Of a stretch of DNA of 64,000 nt, positions 24,038 through 37,650 are shown in pieces. The notes below the pieces were generated by a model. That model ran no database searches, had not been told where the DNA came from, and worked only from the letters and a program-made list of their open reading frames with translations. The stretch lies in assembly GCA_023374045.1 (NCBI GenBank), contig CM041779.1, positions 744,001 through 808,000 on the forward strand, in the 5' to 3' direction. Each line of letters begins with the position of its first letter. The stretch's first letter is position 1. The position numbers were made by a program, and so were the translations under genes. This DNA is from Limonium bicolor. Its lineage: Eukaryota > Streptophyta > Magnoliopsida > Caryophyllales > Plumbaginaceae.

Positions 24038-26115
24038 TCAAACAGTTCTCGAGTAGTCAGCTGCAGCGCCCAATGTGGCAATGAGAGCAGACATACCTAA
24101 AACCTGCTTTAAGCTGCGTGTCCTTATAGCGACCATTGCTCCAACTACACCACCCGCAATCGAAGCATTTAACTGCGAGTGCAATAAAATTAGAGACGAA
24201 AAGAAATCCACTTGAGACATGCTTTATATATTGTGTAGCACACACACACACACACGAGTTATACCAATCAATTAAAGCTGATAATAATGCCACATAAGAA
24301 TTCTTCCTTTGTGCCATCCAATTTGGTGTCAGGATGGCAGCTGAGAAACTGGTTGACTACCTAGAACAAACATTCACGAATTTAGCGGAGCAACTTGGTC
24401 ATTGCCTTAGGATCAAAATATTGCCTGGTTTGAAACTGAGATTTTGCAGGTTAATAGATGATAAAGGGAAAAGTAGCAGTTATCTTCACATCATTGGAGG
24501 TCGTTTCCAAACAAAACACATATGACCTTCATACATAAAAAGGAGAAGATCTGCCCACAGTTTTCGCAGCGCTTTCACTGGATTGTGTTTGAAAGAAGAA
24601 ATATTTTGAAAGAAGAACTGTCGCAATATTAGTTACAAGCTTCATATGATGTTTTTAGTTCCTAAGTGCTCATAAAAAGGGTTGAAATGTTAGGATTCTT
24701 AAAAAAACGAAAAAAACTGGAGTTACAGAGAAGAGATCGAGTAGCCACTTAACAATTCCCATGAAGATTTTCATATCCCAGAGTTATAATTTGAGTAATG
24801 TTTGGGAATTTCAAGAGACAATATTACCAAGGACTTGAGAGTTGGGAATTGACTAGTGACAGGATTCACAAACGGAATTTCAGGGGCGCTAGAGCTAGAA
24901 TCCAATAGAGAAGACTCTTGGAGGGTAGAGCTCGGGTACAGCAATCATGTTGTACTAAAATCCAGATTAATGCAAACACATTCTCATCCAATCTGGTTCT
25001 CCTTCTCACTCTCCTGAATCCCCATTAAATCACCACATATATCCTCTCCCGGTCATCCAACTTACCTTTCTAACAAAGGCGGTAAGACAAAAACTAGCTC
25101 TAGCCATCTTTCAAAGCTTTATACATTGAAGGACAGAAAAACCATCATATTTTCAGTTCAATTTTGGACGAAATCCTGAGATTGGAAATTAGAAGAACAT
25201 TGAGATGGAATTTAGCAACAACCAACCATGTCACTCTGTCCTCGATATTTTTGAACTCCACAGCGAGTCATAGAAAAGACACCTCCAACACAACCTATGA
25301 AGAGGAGGAAAATTTGCACATAAATCAGGCTGTCATAAGATTAAAGGCAAATAACAACAATCAGTAGTTACTTATAACTTGAAGTAATGGTTTACCACCA
25401 TAATTAGACTCACTGTTTTTTTATTTTTTACTGAAATTTCATCAATGAAATTCTATTTATTACTCATTAAACTGAGGCGAGAGATACACTGTTCATAAAG
25501 GTACAAGTTACAACCACCATATACACGAATCACACACTCACCACACTGTAACCCGAATTTGGCCATCGATAAGGCCTGAAAAATTCAAGATAACAAAAAC
25601 AATTGACCTGGATCAGGGTGCTAGTATAAACAAGGAATAACACTAGATTAAAATCTATGTTTCTCCTCAACTCTCACAAAACCACACTAAAACCTTTACG
25701 AAAGAGTATACTACCAGCAAAAGCCAACTCGAGAATCAAAAGAACACGAATCTCTTACTTTATAACCTTACCACGAAGGAGGCGCGAGCAGACCCAGCGA
25801 GGCCTGCAATTTCAACGGATCATACTGAGCAATCTAATCCCTTTGGGGAAAATGACAACAATAATGAGCGGTACCTAATTTCCTAGCATCGTAGGGGCTG
25901 CTACACAATCCCCACAGTACTCCAGCCTGCACAATTTGAAGCAGTCACCGACCTATATCATGAATCGTGATTTTACTCTCGTCTCTTGTTGTTTCGGGGT
26001 TCGACTTGGGAAATAAGAGAAAGAAGAGGAAGATCATTCTTACCGTTCCAAGACGGATGATTGAATCGACGGCAAGAGAAGAGCAAGGGGTGTCGTACAA
26101 GAGCTCATCTTCCAT
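24038..26115 (-). CDS. Tim17/Tim22/Tim23-like small membrane protein, six exons
   Basis: Exons in transcript order are 26115-26044, 25926-25875, 25803-25772, 25575-25542, 24340-24294 and 24172-24038. All introns are GT-AG and phases match, giving 372 nt or 123 residues plus stop. The protein starts MEDELLYDTPC and has Gly/Ala-rich helices at about residues 14-32, 41-68, 80-95 and 103-117. IAGGVVGAMVAIRTRSL (84-100) resembles the conserved helix-loop of the Tim17/22/23 (PRAT) family, whose members are four-helix proteins of mitochondrial or plastid membranes involved in protein or solute passage. The specific subfamily and location are not determined; no presequence is visible. An in-frame upstream Met exists at 26247, but the 26115 start gives the length expected of a compact four-helix protein. 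Intron 4 is 1.2 kb and intron 5 contains a (CA)n run. Confidence 0.82.
24239..24256. repeat. (CA)n microsatellite
   Basis: Nine CA repeats in the last intron of the Tim17-like gene. Confidence 0.9.
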
Positions 26116-26367
26116 CGCCAGCTCTAGGTAGTTGCAACGGGGCGCTTTGTGGTGAGACTGGTTGACGGCGAGTATGATGCGGCTAGGGAATCGCGAGTGC
26201 TTGATGGCATACGATTCGAGCCCAACCGTCCAGTGTGAAAGATTCAAGATTTTTTCTCAGTTTTACCTGTTCTTTTGCTGCTTATATTGCTTTATCTTGG
26301 ATTCATATGTCCTCTCCTTTTTCGTTAAGGGCATGTTTGTCTTTTGTTTGCTCTTTCTTGGATTCAT
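26116..26367 (-). promoter_or_regulatory. Putative promoter and 5' UTR of the Tim17-like gene
   Basis: Only about 250 bp separate the chosen start codon from the 9-bp duplication that bounds the MULE-like element, so the transposon lies within or next to the proximal promoter. No clear TATA box is recognised. Position alone supports this call. Confidence 0.4.
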
Positions 26368-26929
26368 ATTTACAGGCAACCGGGGGCAAACAGGGGACCA
26401 TGCCCATGGGTAAAAGTTTGGGCATATGCTCAAACAAATTCTAGCCATTAGATTATAATTTATTTTTTAAAGTATTAATCTTAACCGTATATGTATTTAT
26501 TTATTTAATAATTAGTTTTATAAAAAAGAAAAACATTCAAATAATAATAATAAGGTTATAATAGACTTTTTCAATTATAACCAACCACTCCCCTTAAAAA
26601 AAATCACGCTCTATACTAATTTATCTCTCTTCACCCACCAATCCCTCTAAATATAGAACGTGGAGATTGTGAAAGTAATTAGTATTTTAATAATTATTCG
26701 ACTAGTAACTTCCCTAAATATACGACATTGACATTGTGGAAATTTATTTCTCACATCCATTAATGCTACAAAGTTTAAGTCAAAAGATTTTTTTTTTAAA
26801 TAAAGTAAGTTGCTTAAAATGTGGGATCTTTATAGAATTGATGGTTTATAGTTTTCTTTTCAAATTAGATATTTAAATAAAATTATACAATTTTCAAAAT
26901 GCAAATGTAGATATGTTTGCTCATTTAAG

Positions 26930-27640
26930 AAAAAGTGTAGATAGGTAAAAGGATAGATTTTTTGAAACGAAGGTGTAGATTTTTATGACGGAAGTGTAGA
27001 TTTTTAGTATTTTCTAAAAATGAAAGTAAAGGTGTAGATATTTAGATAAAATGATAGATTTTTCAAAATGAAGGTGTAGATTTATTTGATAAATTTGTAA
27101 ATTTTAGTAATTGCTCATTTAAGTAAAAGTGTAGTTATTTAAGTAAAAGGATAGATTTTGTAAAATGTAGGTGTAGATTTGTTTGATAAAAGTGTAGATT
27201 TTTTATTTGAACAATACAATGTTAAAACGAATGAGTGAAATTTTAATGAGTAATAAATAAGACAACCTAGGAATTTCACTTGTGATCTTATATTTATTTT
27301 AAAGGGTTTATGTCAAATTATTTTCTAATTACTTCTTTCAAAACAATTTGTTTTAAATGTACATCTTTATTTCTCTTTTTCTAACTAGATCAGCTACATT
27401 CCCACTTTAAAAAATATTAATGGTTTATCATTTTTTTTCAAATTAGGTCGTTGCAATAACAAACTCTTCTAAAATTACATTCTTATTTAGATATTTTAGT
27501 AAAATGTCAGATTTTTAAAATGCAAGTGTGGATTTTTTTTAGAAGTGTGAATTTTAATTAATTCCTAATTCAAGTAATTGTAGATATTTAGGTAAAGTAA
27601 TAGTTGTTTCAAAATATAATTCTTTGATTTATTTTTGTTT
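26930..27640. repeat. Irregular GTGTAGATTT repeats (left arm)
   Basis: More than ten copies of (A)GTGTAGATTT alternate with GATAGATTTT every 40-60 bp. The complementary set (AAATCTACAC) lies at 46550-47300 in the right arm. Confidence 0.85.
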
Positions 27641-29050
27641 GATTGTAATGTTTTATTAAGTAATAAATGAATTTAACGTTGTTTTTATAGAGTCTTGTCA
27701 ATTAAATTTCTAATTTGTTATTTTAAATAATATTGTTTTTTGCGTAAAAGTGGGATTTTTGATTTTTTCAGATCACTACTCCACTTCTATTACAGTTAAA
27801 AAAATTATAACTACCAATTGTGGGAATATTTATTAGAATTATTGATTTAATTCTTTCTCCGTAAACTAGATGGTGCAATCTTACATTTTTTTTTTTTTTT
27901 TTCCTTTATTATTTAAACTAAAGTTAAATTTGACATCTATACCCCTATAATAAACAATAAAATCTAAACCTTCAATTTATTTATTATAAATCCAACCGCC
28001 ATGATTTACTTGAGCACCATGCTCAAAATTTGTTTTGAGCACCCTCCCCTCGTTGAACCGGGGGTTGGTGTCCACAACAAGTTTTGAGCATGGTGCTCAA
28101 TTACATCATGATCGTTGAATTTATAAAAATTAAATTGAAGGTTTAAATTTTATTGTTTATTATAGAGGTATAGATGTTGAAGTTAATTTATAATTTTTAG
28201 AAATTTACAAAATAAAACATTAGATGTGGGATTACACGATCAAGTCCGAAGAGAAATAAATAAACCAAAAATTCTAATAAATATTCTCACAATTTAGTTA
28301 TATTTTTTTAACTTAAATAGAAGTGGAGTAGTGATTTGAAAAAAAAAAGATCCCACGTATTAAGCAAAAAAAATATTTAAAAATAACAAACTAGAAATTT
28401 TATAGAGAAGACTCCTTACAAAAATATATAATAACAAATTAAATTTATTTATTACTTAATGAAATATTACAATCAAACAAAAATAAATCCAACCTTTAAT
28501 TTTATAAATTGTAGTATTGTCTAAATTTAAAATCTACACTTGTAACACCCCAACTACAAACAACACACTTAACAACACTTTGCAGCAGAAATCACAACTC
28601 ACCACATAACTTAACTCCTTGGTGTTACACGACGTTAGCCACCCACGTGGCTAACAAGGCTAACATACATACATTGTACCGGTCTGATGGACTAAACTCC
28701 CGAGCAACTACACATTATTCCCGTTCCATGTCCAACAATCGTTATACACTTACATTACAACTGTACCGAGTACTTGCTAACTAACGCCGATACAATTTCG
28801 GTCTTACTACAGCTACAATACATGCTCAATTTGAATGTCTACCCATGTACAACAACTACCCGTCCTACTCTCGAACGGCTTCCAGCTCCTTTGTACCTGT
28901 AAAGTAATGGGGGCCCCCAAAGGGGGTCAGCACCTTTGCTGGTATGGTAATCCCGCAGCCCGCATGCTACCGGGCCACGCACAACTATTTGTCGTCTTAG
29001 CATGCGGTTGATTTTATTTCAAACATGCACAAACTCACACACATGTCATG

Positions 29051-32000
29051 TGAAATACCCCTAATCTTTAAAATATAATTAAATGATCTATTAATGATCT
29101 AAGATGATTATTAAACATCTAAATAAAATTGGGGAACAATCTAAAAGATCTCAACAAGGCAAAACACGCCTTAAGATCGGTAAAGCCAAAAATGTGCTTT
29201 AAGACACCATAAAGATTGTGTGACCTCAAATAGGATCCAAAGTGGATTCCTAAGTATTATAATAAAGTAAGGAACACAACAAAACTATTCTCAGAGGAAA
29301 CTAAGCCCAGAAACACCAAGCAACACATAATGTGCGCTAAAACTCCTTAAAGCACGTTTTTGTGAATTTGTCTTCTAAATTAGTTTTAATGGGTAAAAAG
29401 GTTATAAATACCTCTAAATATGATATTATATCACATTATATCATATTAGGAATTTAATTTCCAAATTTTACAGATTTTTACAAATTTAATATTAAAATAT
29501 TAATAAAACCCTAAAGTGGGGCCCGCATGAGTCAATATTGACCAAGCATGGTCAATGGTCAATTAATTGACCCACTTGGACCAAGGAAACCGGCTGGCAA
29601 TAAGAGAGGAGGCAGCTTGCAATAATTGTTGGACAAATTGATACCTAACTTCAATTTGCAATAGTAACCTTTACTTTTTCCATTATTTCAAATCTTTCCA
29701 CTCTTTCCTTCCTTCCTTGTCCGATTTCCTCTTGCCCAGCCGAGCTCCTCCCCTTTGAAGCTCTCAAGGTCTGTTCTTGAGCATGGAAGGCAAGCCTAGC
29801 CCCTAAGCTCCTAATGTAAGTGTTTTAATGTCATTTTTAGCTCTTTTCTTCATCTTCTCACCACCAACACCTATATTTCGTGGCTCATCAATTCCTATGG
29901 CTTATTCTCAGTGTTCTAAGGTTATAACAAGAGCTAAACTCGGTTGAGACCAGTAGAGGGACCAAGGTTGTTCAAATCTACATTTTAAGGTAAAAATGTG
30001 CTTTAAGCTCATAACTTTTGATTCCCTTCGAGTTTGGCTGTGAAACTTTGGTCATAGCCTCATATTATTCTCCTTTTCATGTGGAATCTGTTGGTTAGCC
30101 ATTTTGAGCAAGGGTGACCAAGATCCAAGAGAAATACTCTCTTTTAAGGCATTTTTCCAAGGTAAAACCTAATACAAGGTAACATTTTCGAGATCAACAA
30201 TTTCCTATGTCAATATGGTGGATCTAACACCTTGTGGTGTGTTTGGTTCAGGTCGAAACCACTTAGAACTTCCCTTGCATTTTTAAGGTGATTTTTGCCT
30301 TAAATCTTACATTAATTATTCCTTATGGTTAAGCTCAAGCTTGGAGTGTAACCATATCTTGTTTTTATGTATTAAACATGTCTAAATCATGTGGTGATTT
30401 TTCCTACAAGTGGCCGAGAGCATACAAGGCATAATCAAGGTATAAACACCTTAAACTTATGATTTTTGTAATTTTTAAGCATATATATATATATGGCCGA
30501 GAGTGAACTTACATATATGGTCATATTGACCTAAAAATGGAAAAAAATGGCTAAGATAAATTAAGCTAGTCATTTAAGAGATTTAATTAACATAATGGTC
30601 AAATTATGACATTATGTGGAAAAGTAAATAAACCATGGTGAGGCCGAATATATATGCTATATATTTTGAGACATTTATTGTGTAATTTATTTTGCAAGTT
30701 CAAGGTTGTAATAAGGCCATGTCATTAGGCCATTCTAATTTAAGTTTATAAGCTTATTTAGTTTTATTTATGCTTATAATTAAAATTGGGGCCAATTCGT
30801 AATTACTAGGAATTTAGAAAGCCGTGGGCTTAATTTAGAGCAATTTAGGGTTTTTAAATGAATTTAATAAAAATTATAACATTTTATAAAGTTTTGGGTC
30901 AAAATTGTAAAAATAGAAAAGTATAGGTTATTAATAGTGATTACCGAAAAATTGGTTCCCATTTGGTATTAGAAGTCAAAGTTGACTATATAAGAGACTT
31001 TGACCAAGTTTGGAAAATTTAAGAAATTAAAATACTACCTTATAATAAGATACTTATTAAATTGTAAAAGATTTATAAGATTTGGGATAGTAATGTAATT
31101 ACCGAAACTTAAGGGTGCTAAATAGAGTTTAGTAAAGTCCTTAAGTTAATAGAAATTTTTAGAAGTTTATTTGGTTAAATTTGGAGTTCATATGAACTAT
31201 ATAAGTATATTATATGGTATCTTATAACATTGTTACAAATAGGTGACTAATGTATAGAAACCGAGATTTAGAGGAAAAATAAGGTTAAGAATAATGTTTA
31301 TAACCTTTTGGTATGGTTTGGTAATTTTTGGAGTTATATATAAGGTTTTATTAAGAAATGTGTATAATATATAGTTTTAAGGGAATTAAAAACTATGTAT
31401 TAGGAATTGAGAGTGAATTGTGGTTTTATAGAAGTTTAGTGGTTATAAGTAAAAGCCAAAAATATTAAGGGCCATTGGGTATTTTATAAACAAAGTATGG
31501 TTATAGGTTATAATTGTTTTAAATGACTTAAATGTCATAAGATATGTTATATAACAATAATGTAACATTACATTAATTAAGTGGTGGGTTTTGTAAATAT
31601 TAAAGGACATAAGTGCTGTTCGAAAATAATAACATTTTTAAATGGAGTTTATAATATGGTTTTAATGTTATAAGAGTTATAACACTTATAATATAAGAGA
31701 TATTCATTTAAAAGAATGAATATAGATTATAAGATTTACCATATAATAAATAAGTTCCATAATACACATATATAAATAAATATGTGTAATGGTGTAGAAA
31801 ATGTGATTTGGTTCAATAATTATAAATTATCATAATTAAAGTGATAATAGTTAAGGAGAAAAGAATTATAAACATTAGTTATCAAAATGCTAATGTTAGA
31901 AGTATACATGGAATAATAAGGATTGTAAATAATTAAAAGTATAGTTTACAAATGAATTATACCACATTGAAAAAAAAAAGAGATGAAAAGAAAAGAGACA

Positions 32001-33771
32001 AACCTTAGAAAAATAAATACTAAGGAGAGATGCATAGTGCATGACAAAGAACCATACATGCGATAAAGAAACAAACTATACGATCTGCAAATATACATTA
32101 GTTTACATGCGATAACAAAGTCCAATAATAAGTCCATTAATATACAAGATAAGACTACGCATATAATGAAACACTTTCCAATCTCGAGTTAAACCAAAAG
32201 CCCGACAAATATTGACAGTTAATAACGGGGGGTTAACCGGGAGTTAATAGTGACGGTACGGGGTACCGTAGGATTGTGTTGTTATACAGTATGCTAATCA
32301 GTAGCATTATGTATTGTTTAGACTGTTAGAGGCGACACAAGGAGCATAGGAACTTGCTGGTTCATACTCCACCGTAATACATCAGGGTGAACGGTATGTT
32401 GTTATGTGTCTCTGATTGTCTCTGAGGGCTTCCTCAGTTCAGACTTCTGTGTGATCTATGATAAGATTGTTTGTCTGAATGTGATAATTAATATGCATGA
32501 ATTGTATATTTATAGCTGCTTAATATTACTGTTGTTGAGTTAACAGTACCGGTTCGTATATATGAACCAATATATATAAAACGAACTAGCGGCTATGGTG
32601 CTATCTTATATGAAGTATAAGTAACGTCAGTAAAACGTTGTAGCACTAGGATAATAAGATATAACATATTATCCGAGAACTTTTATACGGAGCATTGGCC
32701 TTTCTATACGCCGCTCTCGTATCTAACACTGGATCCCGAGTTTACAGACTCCGGATTGGACTAATGACCTTAGTCTGCTGTGTTAGGAAAATTTGGTAAT
32801 GCGATGCGATGGAATAAATAATTAACTAAGGAAGGAAAGTAAAGCCAGGAGGATGTGGCTCTTGGTGCGTGCTGTGATCACAAAAACGATACCAGGATGT
32901 CCGCGTACGGGTCCGCAAGTATCAAGAAAATTTCCCGTGAGCTAGAATGGCTTGTTGGTCGGAGACTCTACCGTTGGAGTGGCTACTGCCGTGGGTGACC
33001 CGCCATAATATATGGGTAACTAGAGACATGTCGTTTTAACGAGGCATTGTCACTAGGTATAACTGAACAAATAATACAGTTAAGAATTAACATGGCGAAC
33101 GATATTGGTTTCTATACCATGGACGAGAATTAATACTTGGTTACTATATATCCTCGTTGTTTCGCTTGATTGTTCATTGGTTATACTTGTGGTCATGTTA
33201 TACATGTTGATGGTTGTGTTTATTGTATGGATGCTACTTTTAATTGATTTGCAGTTTTAAATGCTAAAACGGTATTGCATGTAATGAACCTCATGCTCTC
33301 GACCAAATAATTGAGGGGTCTTTGGGGGCATGACGGGGCATGTGATGACATACTCAGCAGGGGCTGATTCCATACCACAAACCACTTTCATGCAGGTGAC
33401 TAACTGGTGGGTCGCAGCAAGGCGTGACTACTGTGATATTACTGTTGGTTTAGACTTGGTACGGTGTGATACTCAGGTTGTTTCGGACTCGGGTTGTTTA
33501 ACCGAGGTGTATTTGGTTTAGTTGCTCACGGTCTGTAATAATTGTTGATGTTAGATTTGTTTTAAATTGTTTAAGTACTGCTATCTATCTCTTGTGGTCA
33601 CTGTGGGAATACGTTTCGCAAGTTGATTATCAGGTAAATCGTTATCACCCGTATGGGCGTGTGATAACAGTGACACCATTAGGGCGATAGTTTATTGTTT
33701 TACCGCTGCGAGATTTTATTGTGCACGACATCTATAGGATTATTAGGAGCCGAATTAGTAGGGGTGTTACA
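29051..33771 (+). mobile_element. Solo LTR, 4.7 kb, nested in the left LARD LTR
   Basis: Starts TGAAATACCCC and ends GGGGTGTTACA, the same termini as the host LTR but in the opposite orientation. It is flanked by the 5-bp duplication TCATG (29046-29050, 33772-33776); the undisturbed site is seen in the right LTR at about 42914. Coding capacity is nil. Early blocks (for example TTAAAGCACGTTTTTG near 29350) are shared with the LTR at 55436, so it is a diverged member of the same group. It lacks the 36-nt hairpin array. Confidence 0.9.
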
Positions 33772-35109
33772 TCATGCTTATAAGCAAACATCCATTAATG
33801 GGACACATACACATGGTTAGCACACACAACATGACAACACACTTCACTTAACAACATACACAACTTAATTTCACTCTTCTTAGAGAACATAAACTTGCTT
33901 AGGGAGTGCCGGGGTAATATAAGCCCGCGCACAACATACATACATTTAGGTGTGGCGGCCTCATATAGGACCGATCACACCATACACAATTTCCCCCTAA
34001 CTCCAATAATGATAAGTTAGGTAAGCCTTGGTTAAGCTTGTGGGTGGTTGTAATTCAAAGAGGAAAAACAACCGTAACATAACAAGAGGGAGTCGAAGCG
34101 AACTTAGGCATCAACACCCTACCAACATTGCACATAATTTCCCTCCTAGCCCGATGTGGAGGTCGGGTAGGTAAGCTTTGGCTAAGCTAGTGGGAGGTCG
34201 AAATCCAATGAAGGAAAACAACCCTAACATAACAGGATGGGAGTTAATTCACATATAACACCAACTCCCAAACAAACGCGCGACCGGAACGACCGGATTC
34301 CTCACCTACATAACATATACATATTAGTTAAAGGTTCCTTTATGGAACTTATCACATACATACATCACATAGTGTTACTAACTCTGTTAGACACATAAGG
34401 GAAGTAACATCCCCTTTTAAAAACATGGTTAACTGTATCCGATAACAACAACACACAAACAAAGGCACATATTTCATACATAGTCAAACATACACAAGCG
34501 CACGGATAGGCGTAGTTAGAACGCTCCCGTGGGTTGGGACGTTTATTCCGAATACCGATTCTTATGTGAACCTAAGGTCGGTTAACTATTATTTAACACA
34601 TAACTAAGGTTAAGTGGTATCGGAATTAATTACGCACAAATATGAATTACTATAAACTCATTTCATGCTTTATCTTGCAAGGTGGCAAACACACAGAAAA
34701 CACATTGGCATACAAGCCGGTGTAACCGGTAGGACACAGGTTGCAAGCAAAAACCATACCTGTCACCATGGGTTACTCTACCGTGTTCCGAGGATTTACT
34801 CCAACGCGTCACCTCACGCTCCCCGGGTAGTGTTCCAACAACTGGTATTATTTCAAATGTTTCCATTAACATCAAAATCTTACGGTACGTAAATTTCTAT
34901 TACTCCCGTACTTAACCCGTTATCCCATTGTTTCGGTTTAACTTTGTGTACTTAAACTCACAACTTTCTCACACCCAACCTAACACTTGTTTACACCTTC
35001 TAGGCCTTTAAAACTCACCAAACAAGGCCTAATCAACATCTAAAACCATTACCATTCACTTCCCCATCATAACAACACTTTAAAACACATTCTGGTAAGT
35101 TTTTAGCAT

Positions 35110-35286
35110 GGTCCGGGTTTGTGTCCGGGGTTACAAACCCGGACCAACCCTGGAAAACGGTTTCTGGACATTTTTCTATGTGGTCGGGTTTGTGTTCGGG
35201 TTTACAAACCGGACCCCCCCTGGGATGATCTTCTGTCGTGTTTTTGCTATGGTCCGGGTTTGCATTCCGATTTGCAAACCCGGACC
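35110..35286. repeat. Hairpin array, left LARD LTR (3 units)
   Basis: Units at 35110-35145, about 35181-35215 and 35251-35286. Unit 1 pairs GGTCCGGGTTTGT with ACAAACCCGGACC (13 bp) around a 10-nt loop; unit 3 has a 14-bp stem. The middle unit has lost bases compared with its partner in the right LTR. Confidence 0.95.
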
Positions 35287-37355
35287 ACCTCTGGAACTGT
35301 CAAAATTTACAGTTTTTGATCAGTTTTCAACCCCTAATTCATCTCTAATCATTTCCTAAACTTTCCACAGGTTCCTACACTACATCCTACTTAAACACTC
35401 TATAACATGCACTAAACCACTTCAAATCCTTGGTTACTTCTTACTTCAATTCTTGGTCAATTCTCCGTAAAACTCCATCTCCCTGTTACACTTTTGCACT
35501 ATGTTGCATTTCCTAGCTTCCATTTTGATAGCTCTTACCTCCTACCAAGCTTACCAAAACACTCAAATGGCATTATCTCCACTGCTAACACACTCCTCAT
35601 CTTGGTTTGGTTTTCAAACCATTAACCATTCACTTAACACCTCTTAAACACACCTAGCTTCTTCCTTTAGTAAAACACTCAAGGCCATACTTTCCTAAAC
35701 AAATTTTGACAGCACTTGGCTACTTTCCAAGCATTTCCCAAAACTCATCTCTTCACATATTTCATCCTAAAACTAGCCAAACCCACAAGGGTTCTACCAG
35801 CACACATAAAAACACAAAACTCATCCATTCTCCAAATGCACACAATGCATAATCCATAAAGTGCATAGCTCATAAAACAACACTTATTTCACAATGTTTC
35901 CTCACTTGCATTATTCCTATACAAGCACATTATTATCACAACTCTCCTCATCTCAACAAATCACATTCCAATACATATTTGGGTTCATTCATTTGTTTTA
36001 CCCATCCCAAACACTTAAACAATTTTAAACAAGGTTCAAGGTGGATTCCTTACCTTAATTTCACAAGTCTCTTTAAGTCACCTCTTGCTCCTCATCTTCT
36101 CCAAAAATCGGTTAAGAGGGTATGGAGTTTCCAAACTCCATCCCAACATCCAAGAACACAAAACACACTCAATTAATTATCTAAACCCTTGGAATATTTC
36201 AATTCAATCAAAGGGCTAGAACACAAAGTTAGGGTTTACCTTTGTGAAGCTTTCAAGAGGGATTTTCACCCTTGAATCAAGAGGGGAACTTCTCCACCAT
36301 TGAAGGGTCAATTTGGAGCTCAAGAACAAGGAGAAAAACAAGGCATCACAAAGGGGTAAAAATCGGTCACCAAGGAGAGAGAACAAGAATGAGTTTTTCA
36401 ATGAAAATTTTACCTTAGAAGGAATAGGAGACTCCAAGCTTCAAGAATATGCCATTTTCTCTTCAAATGGGAAAAACCCATGGAGATGAAACTCATCCTT
36501 TTGAAATTCCGAAAAGAGGGAAAGGTAGAGGAGGATGAGGAGAGTTCAAATATGTAATTTGTTTTGCATTTGGAGCTTGGAGTTGGCTAGAGCATGAGGA
36601 GGAAGATGAGAAGCCATGGAAGGAGAGGGGAGAGCTGCACAATCGGCTGCAACCAGGAGGGAGTAGAAAGGCATCGTGGAGAAGAAAGAAAGGGGGGAAA
36701 GAGAAGAGAGGAAAAGAAATAAAGGAGGAAAGAGAGTATGGTGGGGTATAAGTTACTTTTTGCTTTTTGACTTATTTAATTAGCTAACTAGTCAAGTGTG
36801 AGGGGCTGTCTACATTAATAAAAACCGGCCCACTAATATATACACACTGGAACGTTTTTCGTCTTTTACAGAAAACGCCCGTTAATTTACCCGCTTTTAG
36901 CACTATTCACTAACCGGGTCCGTTTTCCGGAATTTTCTCGTTTATTTAATTTTAATGGTTATTATACTCCCATTAATGTTTATTTACAGTTATATGATCA
37001 ACTATAATTTTTACGGGGTCGTTTGACTGTTTAAAGTCACGTTTTCGGGTATTCTCGAAAAACGTGTTTTAGACTCCGTTAGCGTCTTAACGCATTATTT
37101 GAATCCGTTTTCTTCCGGAATTTTTCCCACATGTCCTTAGTATGTAATTAGGGTATAAAAATATATTTATAACCCTAGTGAAGGTTATATACCTCCTAAA
37201 ATAATTAAAACGCGTTTTCCCGTTTTGTGACTTTTACGCATTTTCTTTTTCTTTTTGGTTTTTATTTCTTCACCAATGATCTTAAGGACTTAATTAGCCT
37301 TAGAAAATAATAATCACATGTTTAAATATCACTTAAAGGTTTGGGGTATTTCAAT

Positions 37356-37390
37356 CTACCCCCCTTAAAAGAACTTCGTCCTCGAAGTTC
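37356..37390 (-). other. Polypurine tract with adjoining hairpin, copy 1 (next to the 3' LTR)
   Basis: Minus strand reads a hairpin GAACTTCGAGGACGAAGTTC, then TTTTAAGGGGGGTAG, then the LTR two bases later. This is the expected primer site for plus-strand DNA synthesis. Confidence 0.85.
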
Positions 37391-37469
37391 ACACTTCTCT
37401 CACATCACTTGGATTAGAACACGGGATTACTTTCAAAATAAAACTCCCATAACCTCACACAACTTATAT

Positions 37470-37650
37470 CACAACCTCGGACTTAACGGTCCGGGTAACA
37501 CATCCACATCTATACATAACATAACATACTCATATAATAACCTCGGACTTAACGGTTCGGGTATCTTAACAACATTGTACTTACATAACAACCCTTAGAC
37601 TCTCAGGTCTGGGCAACATAACAACATTTAGACACATAGGTCTGGGTAAC
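37470..37650. repeat. Imperfect tandem repeat in the LARD interior
   Basis: Four copies of CTCGGACTTAACGGTCCGGG-like units (the last two as TTAGACTCTCAGGTCTGGG and TTTAGACACATAGGTCTGGG), 35-67 bp apart, each followed by TAACA or CAACA words. Confidence 0.75.

Larger units (their letters stand above)
28541..37353 (-). repeat. Left (3') LTR of the LARD, interrupted
   Basis: Matches 42409-46505 nearly base for base except for the 4,726-bp insertion and duplication at 29051-33776. Small differences include several one-base indels in homopolymers. Confidence 0.92.

Noticed and set aside
26930..27640. Satellite DNA
   Set aside because: GTGTAGATTT words are irregularly spaced and mirrored in the opposite arm, so they belong to the palindromic element.
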